NCBI GenBank assembly: GCA_963678705.1 | Contig: OY783204.1 | Location: 8,214,654-8,278,653 of the forward strand | Reading direction: 5' to 3' | Length of the DNA: 64,000 nucleotides | Origin: Panorpa germanica | Taxonomy: Eukaryota; Arthropoda; Insecta; Mecoptera; Panorpidae | Part shown: positions 11,640-23,166 of the stretch, piece after piece | Position numbering within the stretch: the first letter of the stretch is position 1 | How the letters are laid out: each line of letters starts with the position of its first letter | Made by a program: the position numbers and the translations under genes | Notes under the pieces: generated by a model | The model's database searches: none | Seen by the model: the letters and a program-made list of their open reading frames with translations, nothing else | Told to the model about the DNA's origin: nothing

Positions 11640-12005
11640 AAACAATTATAAAAAAATATTATAGTAAATATGCAAAAGTATTGGATATAATATTAAAAAA
11701 AAATTATAACCACGTTAATAATGATGCTAATAAAAAAATACTTGGATTATAGCAAATATTCAAAAGTACTGAATATAATACTAAAAAAATTAATAGCTTC
11801 AATGACAAACAATGATGCTACAAAAAAAAGTTAGGTTATAGCAAATATTCAAAAGTATTGAATATAATACTAAAAAAAAATTATAACCACGTTAATAATG
11901 ATGCTAATAAAAAATACTTGGATTATAGCAAATATTCAAAAGTACTGAATATAATACTAAAAAAAATGATAGCTTCATTAATAACGTTGCTATATAAAAA
12001 AAATA
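11640..12005. repeat. Tandem array in Gypsy element 1 leader
   Basis: About four imperfect units of roughly 85-90 bp, each containing AGCAAATATTCAAAAGTA and ATAATACTAAAAAAA. The array lies between gag and the 5' LTR, so it is in the untranslated leader. The same array with more copies is in element 2. Confidence 0.85.
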
Positions 12006-12443
12006 TAATTATCAATTTATAGTAATAATTATATACAAAAAAAAAGATACTGTTCTATTATACTTAAAGATTTTCTTATCAGTGATTATGATCTATACAC
12101 AGCTGTGTGCGGAATTCTGCACGCGACCAACATCGATTTAGATTATTCCAAGTGTTCTAGAAGCATCCATCCATTCCCGGGGCGGCAAAAGATTTCTTTT
12201 TCCAGGTTCAGCTGGCTGTAGTTTTGCATCCGCCGATACTTGTAGAAAAATTATGTGAAATACAGATGAAATGACGTTCTAGCTCGTACTTTTCAGCAAT
12301 TTTGGAAATAATCGATCGGCGTAGTGGTATCCAGATTTAATTGATTCGCATCCAGGTGTAGAATATATAGAAAAAAATTTTTGGGCGTACCTCTTGGATA
12401 TTTATGTGTAGGAATATCTCTTCGAGACCCCACCTGACACCAA

Positions 12444-13219
12444 TGTTGTAAATTGGAGTCGTATTTGTCGTTCTAGAAGGAGATTACTCAGCTTGCTAAT
12501 ACATTCCGCAGGGATGCTAGTTTCTGGTAGTAGATTCTTCTTATGACGATTTCCAACAACCAATTACAGTAGATAAGAATTAACTCTTTTAAGATGATTA
12601 ACAGGATTCTTGTTAAGACGGTGTATTGTTGCAATTTGAGAATACTTGAGCGGCCTAAAGTATAACCTCGTTGCAACATACGACGGTTGAACAATTAGTA
12701 TCTTTTAAATACTATTAATACAAACACTTTTATTAAAATATATCATTTATTCGTTGTAATATTATATCTGCATACTTAATTACAATAGTATTTTATTAGA
12801 TTAATAAAGATGTCAGATATAAAACAAAATGTAATTCTTTAGTGTTATAATTTGATTAATAGTTAAAGCGTGCTTACAACTGAATACTTTGATGTTACAA
12901 TTGGAGTAATTGCACGAACGAAGTTAAAATTCGTAAACACTTGGTTGAGACTCAGGAGAAGACTGGCTTTCTGACTAGCGTACAGATTAATATATAATAA
13001 TTTATTTCACATCACAATACGCCAATACTGGGTTACCAGTATTAAAACAATATAAATCTCCACAGACCAGAGACAATATTTATAAGCGCTAAACTTAAAC
13101 AATTATTTATTACAATATTAATACTAAAATTAAAGATAACATAATATAATTCTTATAAAATAAATAACATTTATATTAAAAATAGAAAGGATAAGTACGA
13201 CTTATGCGTACTTACAACA
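12444..13219 (-). repeat. 5' LTR of Gypsy element 1
   Basis: It has the same ends as the 3' LTR and is followed by CCGA. In element orientation it is the upstream LTR; it should carry promoter and polyadenylation signals, which I did not map. Confidence 0.93.
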
Positions 13220-13299
13220 CCGATGCTGAGTCCCATCACCGACGATGTCATACTATGTTAGCAGTTTTTGTGGTGTCGCGGCCTTATACATGAGTATTA

Positions 13300-13440
13300 T
13301 ACCTCTACCTAATAAGTTTATGACTATTTATGTGCATAATAAATTTAACTTGATAACAACCAAACCCAGAAAATATAATTGTGGTCTGAGGATCGAACCC
13401 GCAAACACACTCTACTGTGTTGTTGATTTTTTTTTTTTAA
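13300..13440 (-). mobile_element. Possible tRNA-derived SINE fragment
   Basis: On the minus strand the sequence GCGGGTTCGATCCTCAGACC contains a perfect RNA polymerase III B box (GGTTCGATCC), followed by the kind of AT-rich body seen in insect SINEs. A poly(T) run on the plus strand at about 13429-13438 is nearby. I do not see a convincing A box or target duplication. Confidence 0.4.
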
Positions 13441-13573
13441 TAAGTTACAATTTTAAAGAAAATATTAACAATGGACTTGCGAATTAATTTTTTAGGGGTT
13501 TTTAAATTTTTTTTATTGAAATATAGAACCGTTATTGCTTGTTGGTGAAAGGAATTATTTATAACTTGTTACT

Positions 13574-13680
13574 ACGTTTTAACGAGTAGGAGCGTCGCAG
13601 TGGTGTGCGCAGAAGGATCTATTCGAGAGTCTGCCTAGAGCCTTCACCGGTGCAGATCTTGGTGGCAGTACCAAATGCTA
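13574..13680 (+). rRNA. Degraded 28S rRNA fragment
   Basis: The stretch AACGAGTAGGAGCG followed by GTCTGCCTAGAGCC, then TCACCGGTGCAGATCTTGG and TGGCAGTACCAAAT follows the order of a conserved 28S segment (GAGTAGGA...GCCTGCCTGGAG...ACCGGTGCAGATCTTGGTGGTAGTAGCAAAT). It has several differences and is only about 100 bp, so it is a stray nuclear copy, not a working rRNA gene. No rDNA context surrounds it. Confidence 0.75.
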
Positions 13681-14329
13681 TATGTATATTAGCGTTTCTA
13701 TTATTTTTAAATGTCCAAAAGTTGATGGAGATTTAGATATTTAAAATTTGAATGTCTATGTTGTCGCTTAATTTTGAACCGTCTTTTAACACATATAGAT
13801 TAATAAGTAAACAATTTTATTGTTCTTTATTCACAACGTTCATAATTTAGAGATTTATGTGTTACTCGAGACAGCTGTATGAGACAGGGCAATGAACCGA
13901 ATATAATGACCATATAGACGTGTAACGACAATATTTTGATGTAGAATATTAAATAGAATCAAAATAGTTTTTTATTTTTAAAATATTTAAATTACATCCA
14001 GTAGTACAATTGGATTGATACCGATTGATTAGATTGAGTCAGAGGACTGCGAATTCGGATGGCGTAGAGTGGATAGTCAATATCCCCAAAGATCAAATTA
14101 ATAAAAAATAATGTTATGCATTCAGAAATTAATTGGGCATATTTGACAATGTTATGCAAATTTGAGGAGGGAGGGGAACTTTAGTACATGCGGGGTATCC
14201 AAAAACAGTGATTTAAAAAAGTTAGAAAGCTATAATTTGTAAAGAGTTATTGTTTAGAATATGCAATTTTAGATACGAGCAAAATGAATTTCTGTGCCCA
14301 AAGTTTGACAATTTCACTTCAGTACCGTA

Positions 14330-15110
14330 TATAAAAGTGGAGACTAAATAGCAATTACAAATATGAAATTTAGTATATTAGTTTACAGTGTAGTATTAAT
14401 TATGTAAATTCATTACTGTAGTATCGAATTGGAAGTACATGATAGGGGGGAGGAGCGGTTTGGCTCAGTACACTAAGAGGTTGTTGCACTCAGAGTAGGG
14501 GCTATAAGGGCAGCGCAGTAGAGCAAGTGCTGAGGTGCTGAAAGTAGAAGCGGCCGTGCAGTGGAATTAAATTGAAAGTGCGGGTAGGGAACTAATTATG
14601 AGTGGTGCCGCTGGGTTGGGGATGATTAAAAACGAGGCGCTGGGCATTGTTCAGTACAGAAATTAATTAGAGGTAGGTTTAAAGTGAAATATGTGAAAAT
14701 AAATTTTAACCAACATTTACCGCAGCTATCCATTATTTAAAAACAATTTACATATATGAATGAAATTTGCTATGTAGGATTACAGAAAAATATTAATTTT
14801 GAAAATGAATTGCTAAGAGATTTATATAATGCATAGGGTTATTTTATTAAAAGTACAGGAATGGGGCGCTGACAGTGCTCTAATGGGCGACGGCGCCCGG
14901 AGCAGAAGCGATAAAGGGCTGCAGAGCGTGTGCCGTGGTGTTGGAAGTGTGCGAAATTGGAATAGCGGAAACGATAGAAAGCTATGGTGTCAAGAGGGGA
15001 TATTTGAGATTTAGGGGCGAGGCACTGGACACTGTACAATACATAGCTTTATTAGGGTAAATGGTAGGTTTAGAGCAAAATGGATGAAATAAATTTAAGA
15101 AAACATATAT
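14330..15110 (+). repeat. Imperfect tandem duplication with GC-rich core
   Basis: Two modules of about 380 bp, each with an AT-rich first part, a GC-rich core (about 14450-14650 and 14850-15030) and a shared end: GTAGGTTTAAAGTGAAATAT versus GTAGGTTTAGAGCAAAATGG, then AAATAAATTT. No coding frame is shared between the two cores. It could be a diverged satellite dimer; the origin is unknown. Confidence 0.5.
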
Positions 15111-15876
15111 TTTAGCGAAAATATCTTAACAATAATATTCTACAATTTAAAAGTAAAATTTAACAAATACCTTTAAATTTATTTACAAATATTATATACA
15201 CGTCGATTTGCGACGGGTCAAAACACTACTCAATTTATAGTTTTAACTATACAAAAATGAATACATGGTACAAACAGATTTAAGTTATATTATTCAACTT
15301 ACTTTTTATTATATTAGACTTTTCTCTTCTCTTTGCCGAACCAGCGATAAATTAACTAAACAAACAAACTAAATAATTAGCCGATATTTTTAATGAAATT
15401 GATACAACAGAAATCAGAGTCAGAGGTCACAATCGCAGATAGCTTTAAAGTAATTAGATTAACTGCAAAAAAAAAGTCTACTGACGACTGACAGTTGTGA
15501 CGTTTAACTAAATATGAGAGTGACCTGTTATTATTGTGGACAATAAAATATCCTGAAAGATATAAAGAAACCTGAAATAAAGGTTTTCAATGTTTTTTCT
15601 TTTATTTTTACAGGTGAGTTAATCTTTTGTAAACAGATAATAGTTAAGAGGTAATTGCTTAAAGGTTAGAAATACGTATTGTCAATAACGTCATTCCGAA
15701 TATCTGGTGGTTCGTAAGATATGAGACATGTGCTTATTCTTATTTCTACATATACAATATATTAATACACAGATAAAAAAAATATTAGTTAAGGGAATAC
15801 GTCAACAAACCGTGCATTTTGGGTAGGCAGTAATTTTTTTGTTTCAATATATAAAATTTCAAACCTGAATATATGT

Positions 15877-15985
15877 ATATATTTTTTTTTTAATATTTAT
15901 TTACTTATTTGCCTTGACTTTCTTTCGTCATAGCCACCATCAAACATTTTTTATAAACCTTTTATAATTTATAATTCAATTGATG
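15877..15985 (-). mobile_element. I-type LINE 3' tail fragment
   Basis: It matches the 3' end of the LINE at 47346-52797: poly(T) on the plus strand, then GCCTTGACTTTCTTTCGTCA and TAGCCACCATCAAA. Only the tail is kept, as in a heavily 5'-truncated insertion. It runs directly into dispersed repeat copy 2. Confidence 0.85.
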
Positions 15986-16640
15986 TTCAATGAGATGTAG
16001 TTAATTATTTCTATTTTTAAATTAAAATATTTAACTCTCTCAATAATAAAATAATTTTTCATATAAATCAACTAACAAAACAAAAAATATTTTGAATTTA
16101 CTCGTTATTTGACCAACTTTTTTCAAAATTTGGGATTTTTTTTTCGATTTGTAAATTAGGTACCAAAGTTAGCCCATATATAAAATTTCAACTTTCTAGC
16201 ACAATTTTTACACTCGAGAAAAACCACCCCTGTGCCCCCAAATAAAATTTTTAAATTTTGAAATATTTTTTTTTAATAACATATTTCATTACTAAATAAT
16301 CCAAAGTTTGAGTTTACCACAAAGTTTCATACCGGGCCCCCTAATTTTCTCAACGCCCCCTTTTCCAATTTTTTAATTTCTAATTTTTAAAAAATGTTAG
16401 CATTGAACACCGTAATACACATGCCAAATTTCAATTTTCTATCTTTTACGAATTAAAAGTTACAGAGCAAAAAGTAAAAAAAAATATTTTTGTTTTTCCA
16501 AAATTACGGGTTTCCAAGAAATTTTGGAAAAAATATGAGGACGCCAAAAGTCTTAGAATTTTTTAAGGAATTTAAGGAATTTTTTAAAAACATCGCCTTA
16601 GCCGTTTTCGAGCTACCATACGAATCGCGTAAGCATATAA
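15985..16640 (+). repeat. Dispersed repeat, copy 2
   Basis: Matches 6537-7125. It extends a little further right and ends near AAACATATAAACAAATAAAC. It is joined on its left to the I-type LINE tail. Confidence 0.7.
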
Positions 16641-17481
16641 ACATATAAACAAATAAACATACAGTTGGAACATTATATTTAAAGTAATACTTCGTAATTT
16701 AAAGTAAAGTAATACTTAAAGATTTAAAGTAATACTTCGAAAAGTTAACCGATGTAACTCTGTTAATTTTCTGTAAATCTTATAAGTTGAAGCATTTTGA
16801 ATTTGGCGTTCTTTTCTTCCACTATCTTTTATTATTTTCTACTGAATCAGAACTGGCAACACTAAATATTTCTTGATAGCGTCTTGCAGTGTTTATGTCT
16901 GACCACGTTAAACATTCAATAATGGTGATTGTGTCATATTACGCGTTGTATTAAGTTTACTATTTTTCTGTTTCTAACATATGATTTGTAGATTTATTAA
17001 TTACACTTGGTGCATATGTATTTACTGGATCTTTTATGGATAGATTAAATGTAAGGTATAGTTAGTTAATCGTAACGCAAATATCACAAATACGTTTGAT
17101 ATCGTTTGCGAGATGTTTTATTTTGCTTATTTTACAATGCATTGTTCAAAAGACTGATTTATTTATAAATGAATGTATTTAAAATAGTTTATTTGTTAAT
17201 TTAACTTGTTGGTTGACATCCACATTAAATAATGAAGTTGCGTTATAATTTATTTGTGGAGCTAACATATGTAGAAATACTTTGATATACCGCCATCGTT
17301 ACGATGTTTGTGTTATTAAGAGTTTAACTTTTTTTTACAATAATAATAATGTTTGATTTTTTACCTTCCAGAATCGCGAAGAACTTTGTATTGTTCTTCT
17401 AAAATCAAACAGTTGGACAAATCGAAATTATTGAGTATTGATGGATTAATAATGTAGAAATGGAGAGTTTCATTAACATAG

Positions 17482-18307
17482 TGTTGTAAGTACGCATATG
17501 TCGCACTTACCTTTTATTTTAATAATATTAAATGTTAATTATTACATAAGAATTATATTATGTCAACAGTTTTAGTATTAGTATTAATATTGTAATGAAT
17601 AATTGTTTAAGTTTAGCGCTTGTAAATATTGTCTCTGGTCTGTGGAGATTTATATTGTTTTAATACTGGTAACCCAGTATTGGCGTTATGTGATGTGAAA
17701 TAAATCATTATATATTAAACTGTACGACACTCAGAACGCCAGTCTTAAACTGAGCCTCAAAGTGATTACGAATTGTAACTTCGTTCGTACAATAACTCCA
17801 ATTGTAACATCAAGTGTACTAATGTAAGCACGTTTTCACTATTAATCAAATTATAACACTAAGAATTACATTTTGTTTTATATCTGACATCTTTATTAAT
17901 CTAATAAAATACTATTGTAATTAAGTATGCAGATATAATATTACAACGAATAAATGATATATTTTAATAAAAGTGTTTGTATTAATAGTTTTTAAAAGAT
18001 ACTAATTGTTTCAACCGTCGTATGTCGCAACGAGGTTATACTTTAGACCGCTCAAGTATTCTCAAATTGCAACAATACTCCGTTTTAACAAGAATCCTGT
18101 TAATCATCTTAAGAGACTTAATTCTTATCTACCGTAATTGTCCATTGGAAAATCGTCATAAGAAGAACTACATTCAGAAGCTAACAACACAACATGGTGC
18201 ACTAGCCCAGCTGAGAATCTTCCCTTAGAACGAGCATATGTTAATCAATAATATAATTGATTATCAGAAGTAACGTCCCGGCGATAATCCAATACCAATT
18301 CACAACA
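17482..18307 (+). repeat. Solo LTR of the Gypsy family inside an exon
   Basis: An 826-bp LTR with ends TGTTGTAA and CACAACA, in the opposite orientation to the two larger Gypsy copies, with a perfect ATAG duplication on both sides (17478-17481 and 18308-18311). It is closest to the LTRs of element 2. It splits a putative 187-base exon. Solo LTRs arise by recombination between the two LTRs of a full element. Confidence 0.92.
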
Positions 18308-18875
18308 ATAGATATCTGCATTTGACAATTTTGAAGCATAATTTTAGATTTTATTCGAAATTGACACAAATTCGTTTTGATTACGAAGGTAAGTTTTTTT
18401 TAATATTTACTGTATACTAATTTATACAATTTGATGTTACAGTTGTTGATTAGATGTTGACAGATGTTACATTTTCATATAGTTCATTAAAACTTCAGAT
18501 ATATGTCTAAATATGTATGTACAAATATATGTCTTCCTCTACAAAAATTGGAGATGTTTGGGCTTCAAAGTGTAAAAGGAAAAATACTTTAATTATTACA
18601 ACTTTCATTCACGTTCTTGATTGTATCTGATGTACCTCTTAAATTGTATTTATAGTCTAAAGAATACCATTTCTGGAATCTACTTGACTCAAAACAATTG
18701 TTTTGATAATAATGATTTTTTGTTATGTATTGTTACAAATAGAACAATTACTTATTTATTAAATTAATAATAGTGCAAGGTCATGAATATCAAAATTACA
18801 AACTTTTCATTCTTTCCATTAAATTGTAATGAAGTGTAATAATATTAAGTAATTAATATTTTGTTCACGTTGCAG

Positions 18876-18979
18876 CTCATACGTCTGCAGCTGCCTACAA
18901 AAATGCATGGGGCCTGAAGAAGCAATTTAAACCTCACGAAGACAAATGCCATGGTGCATTCTAAAAGAAAGGAAACCAG
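18876..18979 (+). other. Putative exon A of a duplicated exon pair
   Basis: It begins CTCATACGTCTGCAGCTGCC after CACGTTGCAG. One frame reads AYKNAWGLKKQFKPH, slightly reminiscent of the helix of a C2H2 zinc finger but without the paired cysteines, and stops within the exon. Compare 19841-19900. Confidence 0.45.
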
Positions 18980-19387
18980 GTAAAGAGAGGGTTCTACACA
19001 TTCCTATATAAGAACGAAATAGAAAATGTACGATTTATTCACAATATAAACGATGTGTTATCTTTGTTTTGTAGATTAACCTGCTGGACTCAGAAAACTT
19101 GTGAATTTTCTTGAACTTTTCTGGATTTGCAGAGAGATTCAAATATAATATTTGACGTCAAACAACTTGTGATTTTCAGTAATGTTGTAATCGCTAATTA
19201 CTTATTTGTGGTGCATCTACGAAAGTAAAAATCGTAACAAAAGGTAAACATCATTTCTTACATACATTGTAATATAAATTTTACAAAATATATTAATTTT
19301 ACATATAATTTATAAATATATTTTGGTATGCATTGATTTAGATTCGCTTAAAAAAATTAATATTCACTGGAATAGCTCTAATCTGTT

Positions 19388-19665
19388 TTCTGTTAAATTT
19401 AGACGTTTGTAAATTATGATTTATGCATTCACTTATAATATGATCTAAAGTTCCTAATGTTTCATACAGGCAATTTATCGTCACTTTTAAGATTGATTTT
19501 AAAAATGTGAACTGGAATTTTGCAATTTTTTAAACGCTTGAAGAATCAGTTATTATAATAGAGTTATTATTATTCATATCTTCGTCAAGGGCTTTTAATA
19601 TAACTCAATTTTTAGCAGTATAAGCATATACTTTGTTGTTTACTTTAAATTTACTTATTTAATGA
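19388..19665 (-). mobile_element. Degraded I-type LINE fragment (RNase H region)
   Basis: It matches two separated parts of ORF2 of the LINE at 47346-52797 (about 47550-47690 and 48075-48205). Shared blocks include AATTTATGCATTC-type sequence and the TTAAAGAATCCGTTATTATT-like block, here CTTGAAGAATCAGTTATTAT. The middle is deleted. It sits between the two copies of the duplicated exon. Confidence 0.75.
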
Positions 19666-19840
19666 GATAATAAAGTTATGTGTAAAGTGCGAGGCAGGAA
19701 TTTCAAAATTTCACACTTTTCTTTCTATCCATTCAATTCAATTCAACTTTGAAAATAGTAAAATTTTGGTGAAATGTAATAATAAAAATTAATTAATTAA
19801 TAATAATACATAATTAATTAATATTTTCTGCTCGTTGCAG

Positions 19841-19900
19841 CTTAAACGTCTGCAGCTGCCTACAAATATGCATGGAAACTGACAAAGCAATTTAAACCTT
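19841..19900 (+). other. Putative exon B of a duplicated exon pair
   Basis: CTTAAACGTCTGCAGCTGCC after CTCGTTGCAG, about 965 bp right of exon A and very similar to it. The upstream intron is also similar, so the unit was duplicated in tandem. A donor GTAAAGAG follows, the same eight bases as the donor side of exon A. Confidence 0.45.
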
Positions 19901-20599
19901 GTAAAGAGAATCCCGTTGTGCATAAAATAATACATTAATAAAATAATTTATTACACTTGATTTAGTATTTTTGGTGCGTGAAATATACAGTATATGATGT
20001 TGGTGCTGATTACTTTAATAATACTTATTCCATTGTGTTTTCAGAAAAATGTTTGAAGACTAATTAATGTTTGCTGGTTGGATGTGAAAATAAAATGAAT
20101 CTACGGATGAATTTCGAAAGGATAGTGAAGGTAAATATATATCATGAAATATACAAATTCACATAAAAAGAAACTGTGCGAATAATAACAATTTAGCTTT
20201 CTTTTATTTTTATTTTATTTTAGTTTCACTTCAGTGGAAATGTATTTATCAGGGATGTATAAATTCTTGTAAAATGTGAGGAAAATGTGGTGTTCTAGTG
20301 CTCAAGTGTTCTAGTTCTCTAGTGCATTCACAAACTGTTCTGAATAACGAAAGATCTCTCAATGAACTTGTTGTAACTCTTCATATAATTAATACTTGTT
20401 TGCATTTCAGAACATCTTTGTGCTGATGTGGGTGGTGGTTTGTATAATGCAATATTCTTAGAAGATAGACTAGTGCTGTCTTTAAGGTAAGTGCTCTTAG
20501 ATTTACATTTTCTTAAATGATGTAGTTAAAATATTCGTAAGTGTCACATTATCACAAAGAAGAACTTGATATTAACGCAATGGTTTTACTCTAATTAGA

Positions 20600-21330
20600 A
20601 AACGAAGTAAGTTTTTTTTATTGTAACGATTTTTAAACATTTTATTCTTAAGCTATTGGGCTCAACTTTCCACACTAGCTGTTTGTAGTTAACTATTGAT
20701 TTAGTTAAGAATGTGATTATTTTTTTTCATTAGTAGTTGATTTGTGGTTACAGTATAATAGATGAGACATATATATCGTATTTTTTGTTTGTGTTTAGTT
20801 TTTTTTTATGAAATGGAAAGTTTTATTTGATAAAAAAATGATTTTTAAAGATTGAATGAAAACATGTTCTGTTTAAAAAATAAATATGCATAAAAGAATT
20901 AGTGCAAAAGTTGAATATTGAAAGACGTGAGCCTAAATGATCGTCCTAGTACGTTTCCGACAGCAAGTTACTTTTAGTACGTTTTCGTTTGAAGTTTTGA
21001 GAATACCAAGTAACTAATAATGAGTTTTGTGAATAAACAATCGAATCGACATAACATAAGCTATATAAGAAGATAAATACAGATATATAAGTTAAGACTT
21101 TAAGTTAAGTTGATAGTTAAGACTTTGGTAACATTAGTTGTTGGTATTGTAGTATTCAACAACCTTGTATTATTATTATTATTATTATTGTGTTTCTAAT
21201 TAGGTAAATAAATTTTTATATTTAGTGAAAAGTGTGTACCATTTTAAATCTTACCATAGAATGGGATTGAGATTTTACATTGTATATATATAAGTTCGTT
21301 TATTTTTTTCCAATGCGCCACACGCTTTTA
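20600..21330. other. AT-rich sequence, no gene recognised
   Basis: No coding frame or RNA gene is seen. There is an (ATT)n microsatellite at about 21170-21190. Confidence 0.5.
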
Positions 21331-21333
21331 TTA

Positions 21334-21700
21334 TTTTTTTTTTTTTGAATTTATTTTTGAGTGCATCAACTATTGGTAGTTATTAACACTTTAAACCAAT
21401 ATTACATTTTACATACATTTTTTATAACACATAATTTATACAATATATTATAATTATTTTCTATATTTCAATCAGTGCTTCTCTAATTACTTCTTTATCC
21501 ATCGTTCAATATCCTCATGACGTGATATTTCAGCATCGCGATCTGATACGGGAATCGCTTCAACCATGATGTCTCCCATTCCATCCATCTCTTCTTATAA
21601 AGCTGTTTTTTTCTTCTTTTTTCTTGAAATTCTTGTTATTGAATTGAATTGAGTTCTCAACGGATACGAATAAAACACTGCATTTTAAATAATTGGTTCA
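21334..21700 (-). pseudogene. Retroposed mRNA-like fragment with poly(A) tail
   Basis: On the minus strand AAAAATAAATTC (an AATAAA signal) is followed directly by a run of about 14 A, like the end of a reverse-transcribed mRNA. Upstream, a small frame (21588-21487, 33 codons) starts MDGMGDIMVEAIPVSDRDAE and ends DIERWIKK before a stop; it looks protein-like, but I do not recognise it. The 5' limit is uncertain. It could instead be the tail of an unknown LINE or SINE. Confidence 0.4.
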
Positions 21701-22900
21701 CTAGTTAATGAATATTTCTTAATCTATATTAATTAAAAACAATAGAATCTTTGAATGATCTTCCTTACAAGTTTTAAATAAAGATGGTTGCTGAATGTTT
21801 CTGAACAAATTTAGCAAATTTAGCAAATTTAGCAAAAAATGTAGCCTGGTGTAAAAAATCAACGGTAAACAATGCGTGAAGAAAATTATTGTATTGCAGT
21901 TTATAAATTAAAACAAGTTATTTTAATTGTAAGTAGAAGATATTTTAAGCAATGTTAAAAGAATTTTGAGCTAAACAGAATACAATAAAACAATATAATG
22001 TTGATTGTTTAAAGCTAAGGATGGTACAATTTCAGTGTATGCTATGTTGATGAAATTTGCTGGGTGTAAGCTGAACGCGTAAGAGAGCGTATATAGCATA
22101 AAGCGCTATGATATGTAACAAGTGTGATGTATATTCGTTAGCTAATCGTGAGAAAATGGTTTTTTGAAACCATATGGTACAGTAATTAGTAAATATCTAC
22201 ATACATGAGGTGATGCAGATAAATCGGAATGAAACTATCACGTCAGCAGAGTTATAAACCAACACCACCTAGATACAAAGCCTAACAACGAATTTATGAC
22301 GTCACGCATTGTAGTCCGGATATACAACTAAAATGTATTGTATGTATCAATATCCATATAAAAAAATTGTAATTTTAATTTAAACAGTCTAATCGTTATG
22401 CATATAAAGATTTGTTTGCAAAGTATAATGAAAAATTAATAATATTAAAGTTAACATGTATGATAATCCTTTTATATAAGTATATTAATATACTCGTATG
22501 TTTTTAAATATTAACTACGAGAATTTACAAGCTATCAACGTAATGATATATAAAAATTAATATAGAAATCATAATTAAGAAAAAAACAATGGATTGAAAT
22601 ATATATTTATTTTATTAAAGTAAATAATTTTCTTTTTCTTGATGGGTTTTCAATAACATAAATTATTTTACATTATATTGGTTGATATCCACACTGTCCT
22701 TTTATAGTACATATGTTATAATTACACTATGGTAGCAATCTAATTTGTCTTCCCAGAGCAATTCTCTTATTTCCAATACTTTTATAGTTTGATTTACTTG
22801 TCTATTGGTATTTTTTGTTTACACTGACCTCATTTAAGTTTTTTTAACGCAGCATGTCAGGTAATAATATTTCCAGTTGCTATTTCTGCATCTTGTTTAA
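21700..22900. other. AT-rich sequence, no gene recognised
   Basis: I see no coding frame, RNA gene or complete element here. The left arm of a long inverted repeat lies at 22261-22284. Confidence 0.5.
22261..22284 (+). repeat. Left arm of a 24-bp inverted repeat
   Basis: It pairs with 23539-23562 at 23 of 24 positions (core ACCACCT-GATACAAAGCCTA). A third related copy, ATGTATCTAGGTGGTGTT, lies at 25703-25720. The arms could be the ends of a DNA element of about 1.3 kb, but no target duplication is visible. Confidence 0.7.
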
Positions 22901-22924
22901 GAGCGTAACAACCTATTACAGGTC

Positions 22925-23166
22925 TTAGTTGCCTGGACAGGACGATTCTTCCAAGTCAATCGGTCCAAAGCAACTCTTTGCCGGTTTTTTACTTTCAAAG
23001 TTTTGATGTCCTCTACTGTGTCGTCCAGCCATCTTGTTGGTGTTTGTCCTCGAGTATCGGATCCCGCAGGGTTGTTAAAGGTGTATATTCTAGTAAGGTT
23101 CTCTTCAGGGGATCTCCAGACGGGGCCGAGCCATCTCAGCCTGTTACTTCGGATGACCTGTGCAAT
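22925..23166 (-). mobile_element. RTE-type LINE C-terminal fragment
   Basis: The minus strand reads VIRSNRLRWLGPVWRSPEE, then RGQTPTRWLDDTVEDIKTL and VKNRQRVALDRLEE before a stop. This is the characteristic basic C-terminus after the reverse transcriptase of RTE-like LINEs (RLRWLGHV...GRPRTRWLDDV..D). The rest of the element is not recognisable. It lies inside the 22261-23562 inverted-repeat interval. Confidence 0.8.

Larger units (their letters stand above)
7825..13219 (-). mobile_element. Gypsy-type LTR retrotransposon, element 1 (broken, young)
   Basis: Two near-identical LTRs of about 775 bp (TGTTGTAA...TTACAACA) flank 3.8 kb of internal DNA, with a 4-bp target duplication CCGA on both sides. 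Next to the 5' LTR on the minus strand lies a primer-binding-like TGGTGTCAGG. Gag and protease/reverse transcriptase regions are recognisable, but the internal part is about 2.5 kb shorter than its relative at 41-54 kb. The element is broken, with perhaps three or four breaks. LTR divergence of about 1 percent points to a recent insertion. Confidence 0.92.
17372..20486 (+). ncRNA. Putative multi-exon noncoding transcription unit
   Basis: A chain of sequences with good splice signals on the plus strand and no shared long reading frame: exon 17372-18388 (TTTTACCTTCCAG; GAAG|GTAAGT), 18876-18979 (CACGTTGCAG; CCAG|GTAAAG), 19075-19243 (TTTTGTAG; AAAG|GTAAAC), 19841 to about 19900 (CTCGTTGCAG; CCTT|GTAAAG), 20045-20130 (GTGTTTTCAG; GAAG|GTAAAT), 20224 to about 20274, and 20411-20486 (GCATTTCAG; TAAG|GTAAGT). 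Stops break most frames. It could be a long noncoding RNA, an untranslated leader of a gene beyond this stretch, or a decayed gene. The exons were called by eye only. Confidence 0.4.

Noticed and set aside
11640-12005. Possible CRISPR-like array
   Set aside because: Units are contiguous tandem repeats without unique spacers, inside a retrotransposon leader.
14829-15039. Open frames on both strands in the GC-rich patch
   Set aside because: The frames are not kept in the neighbouring duplicated module, so they look accidental.
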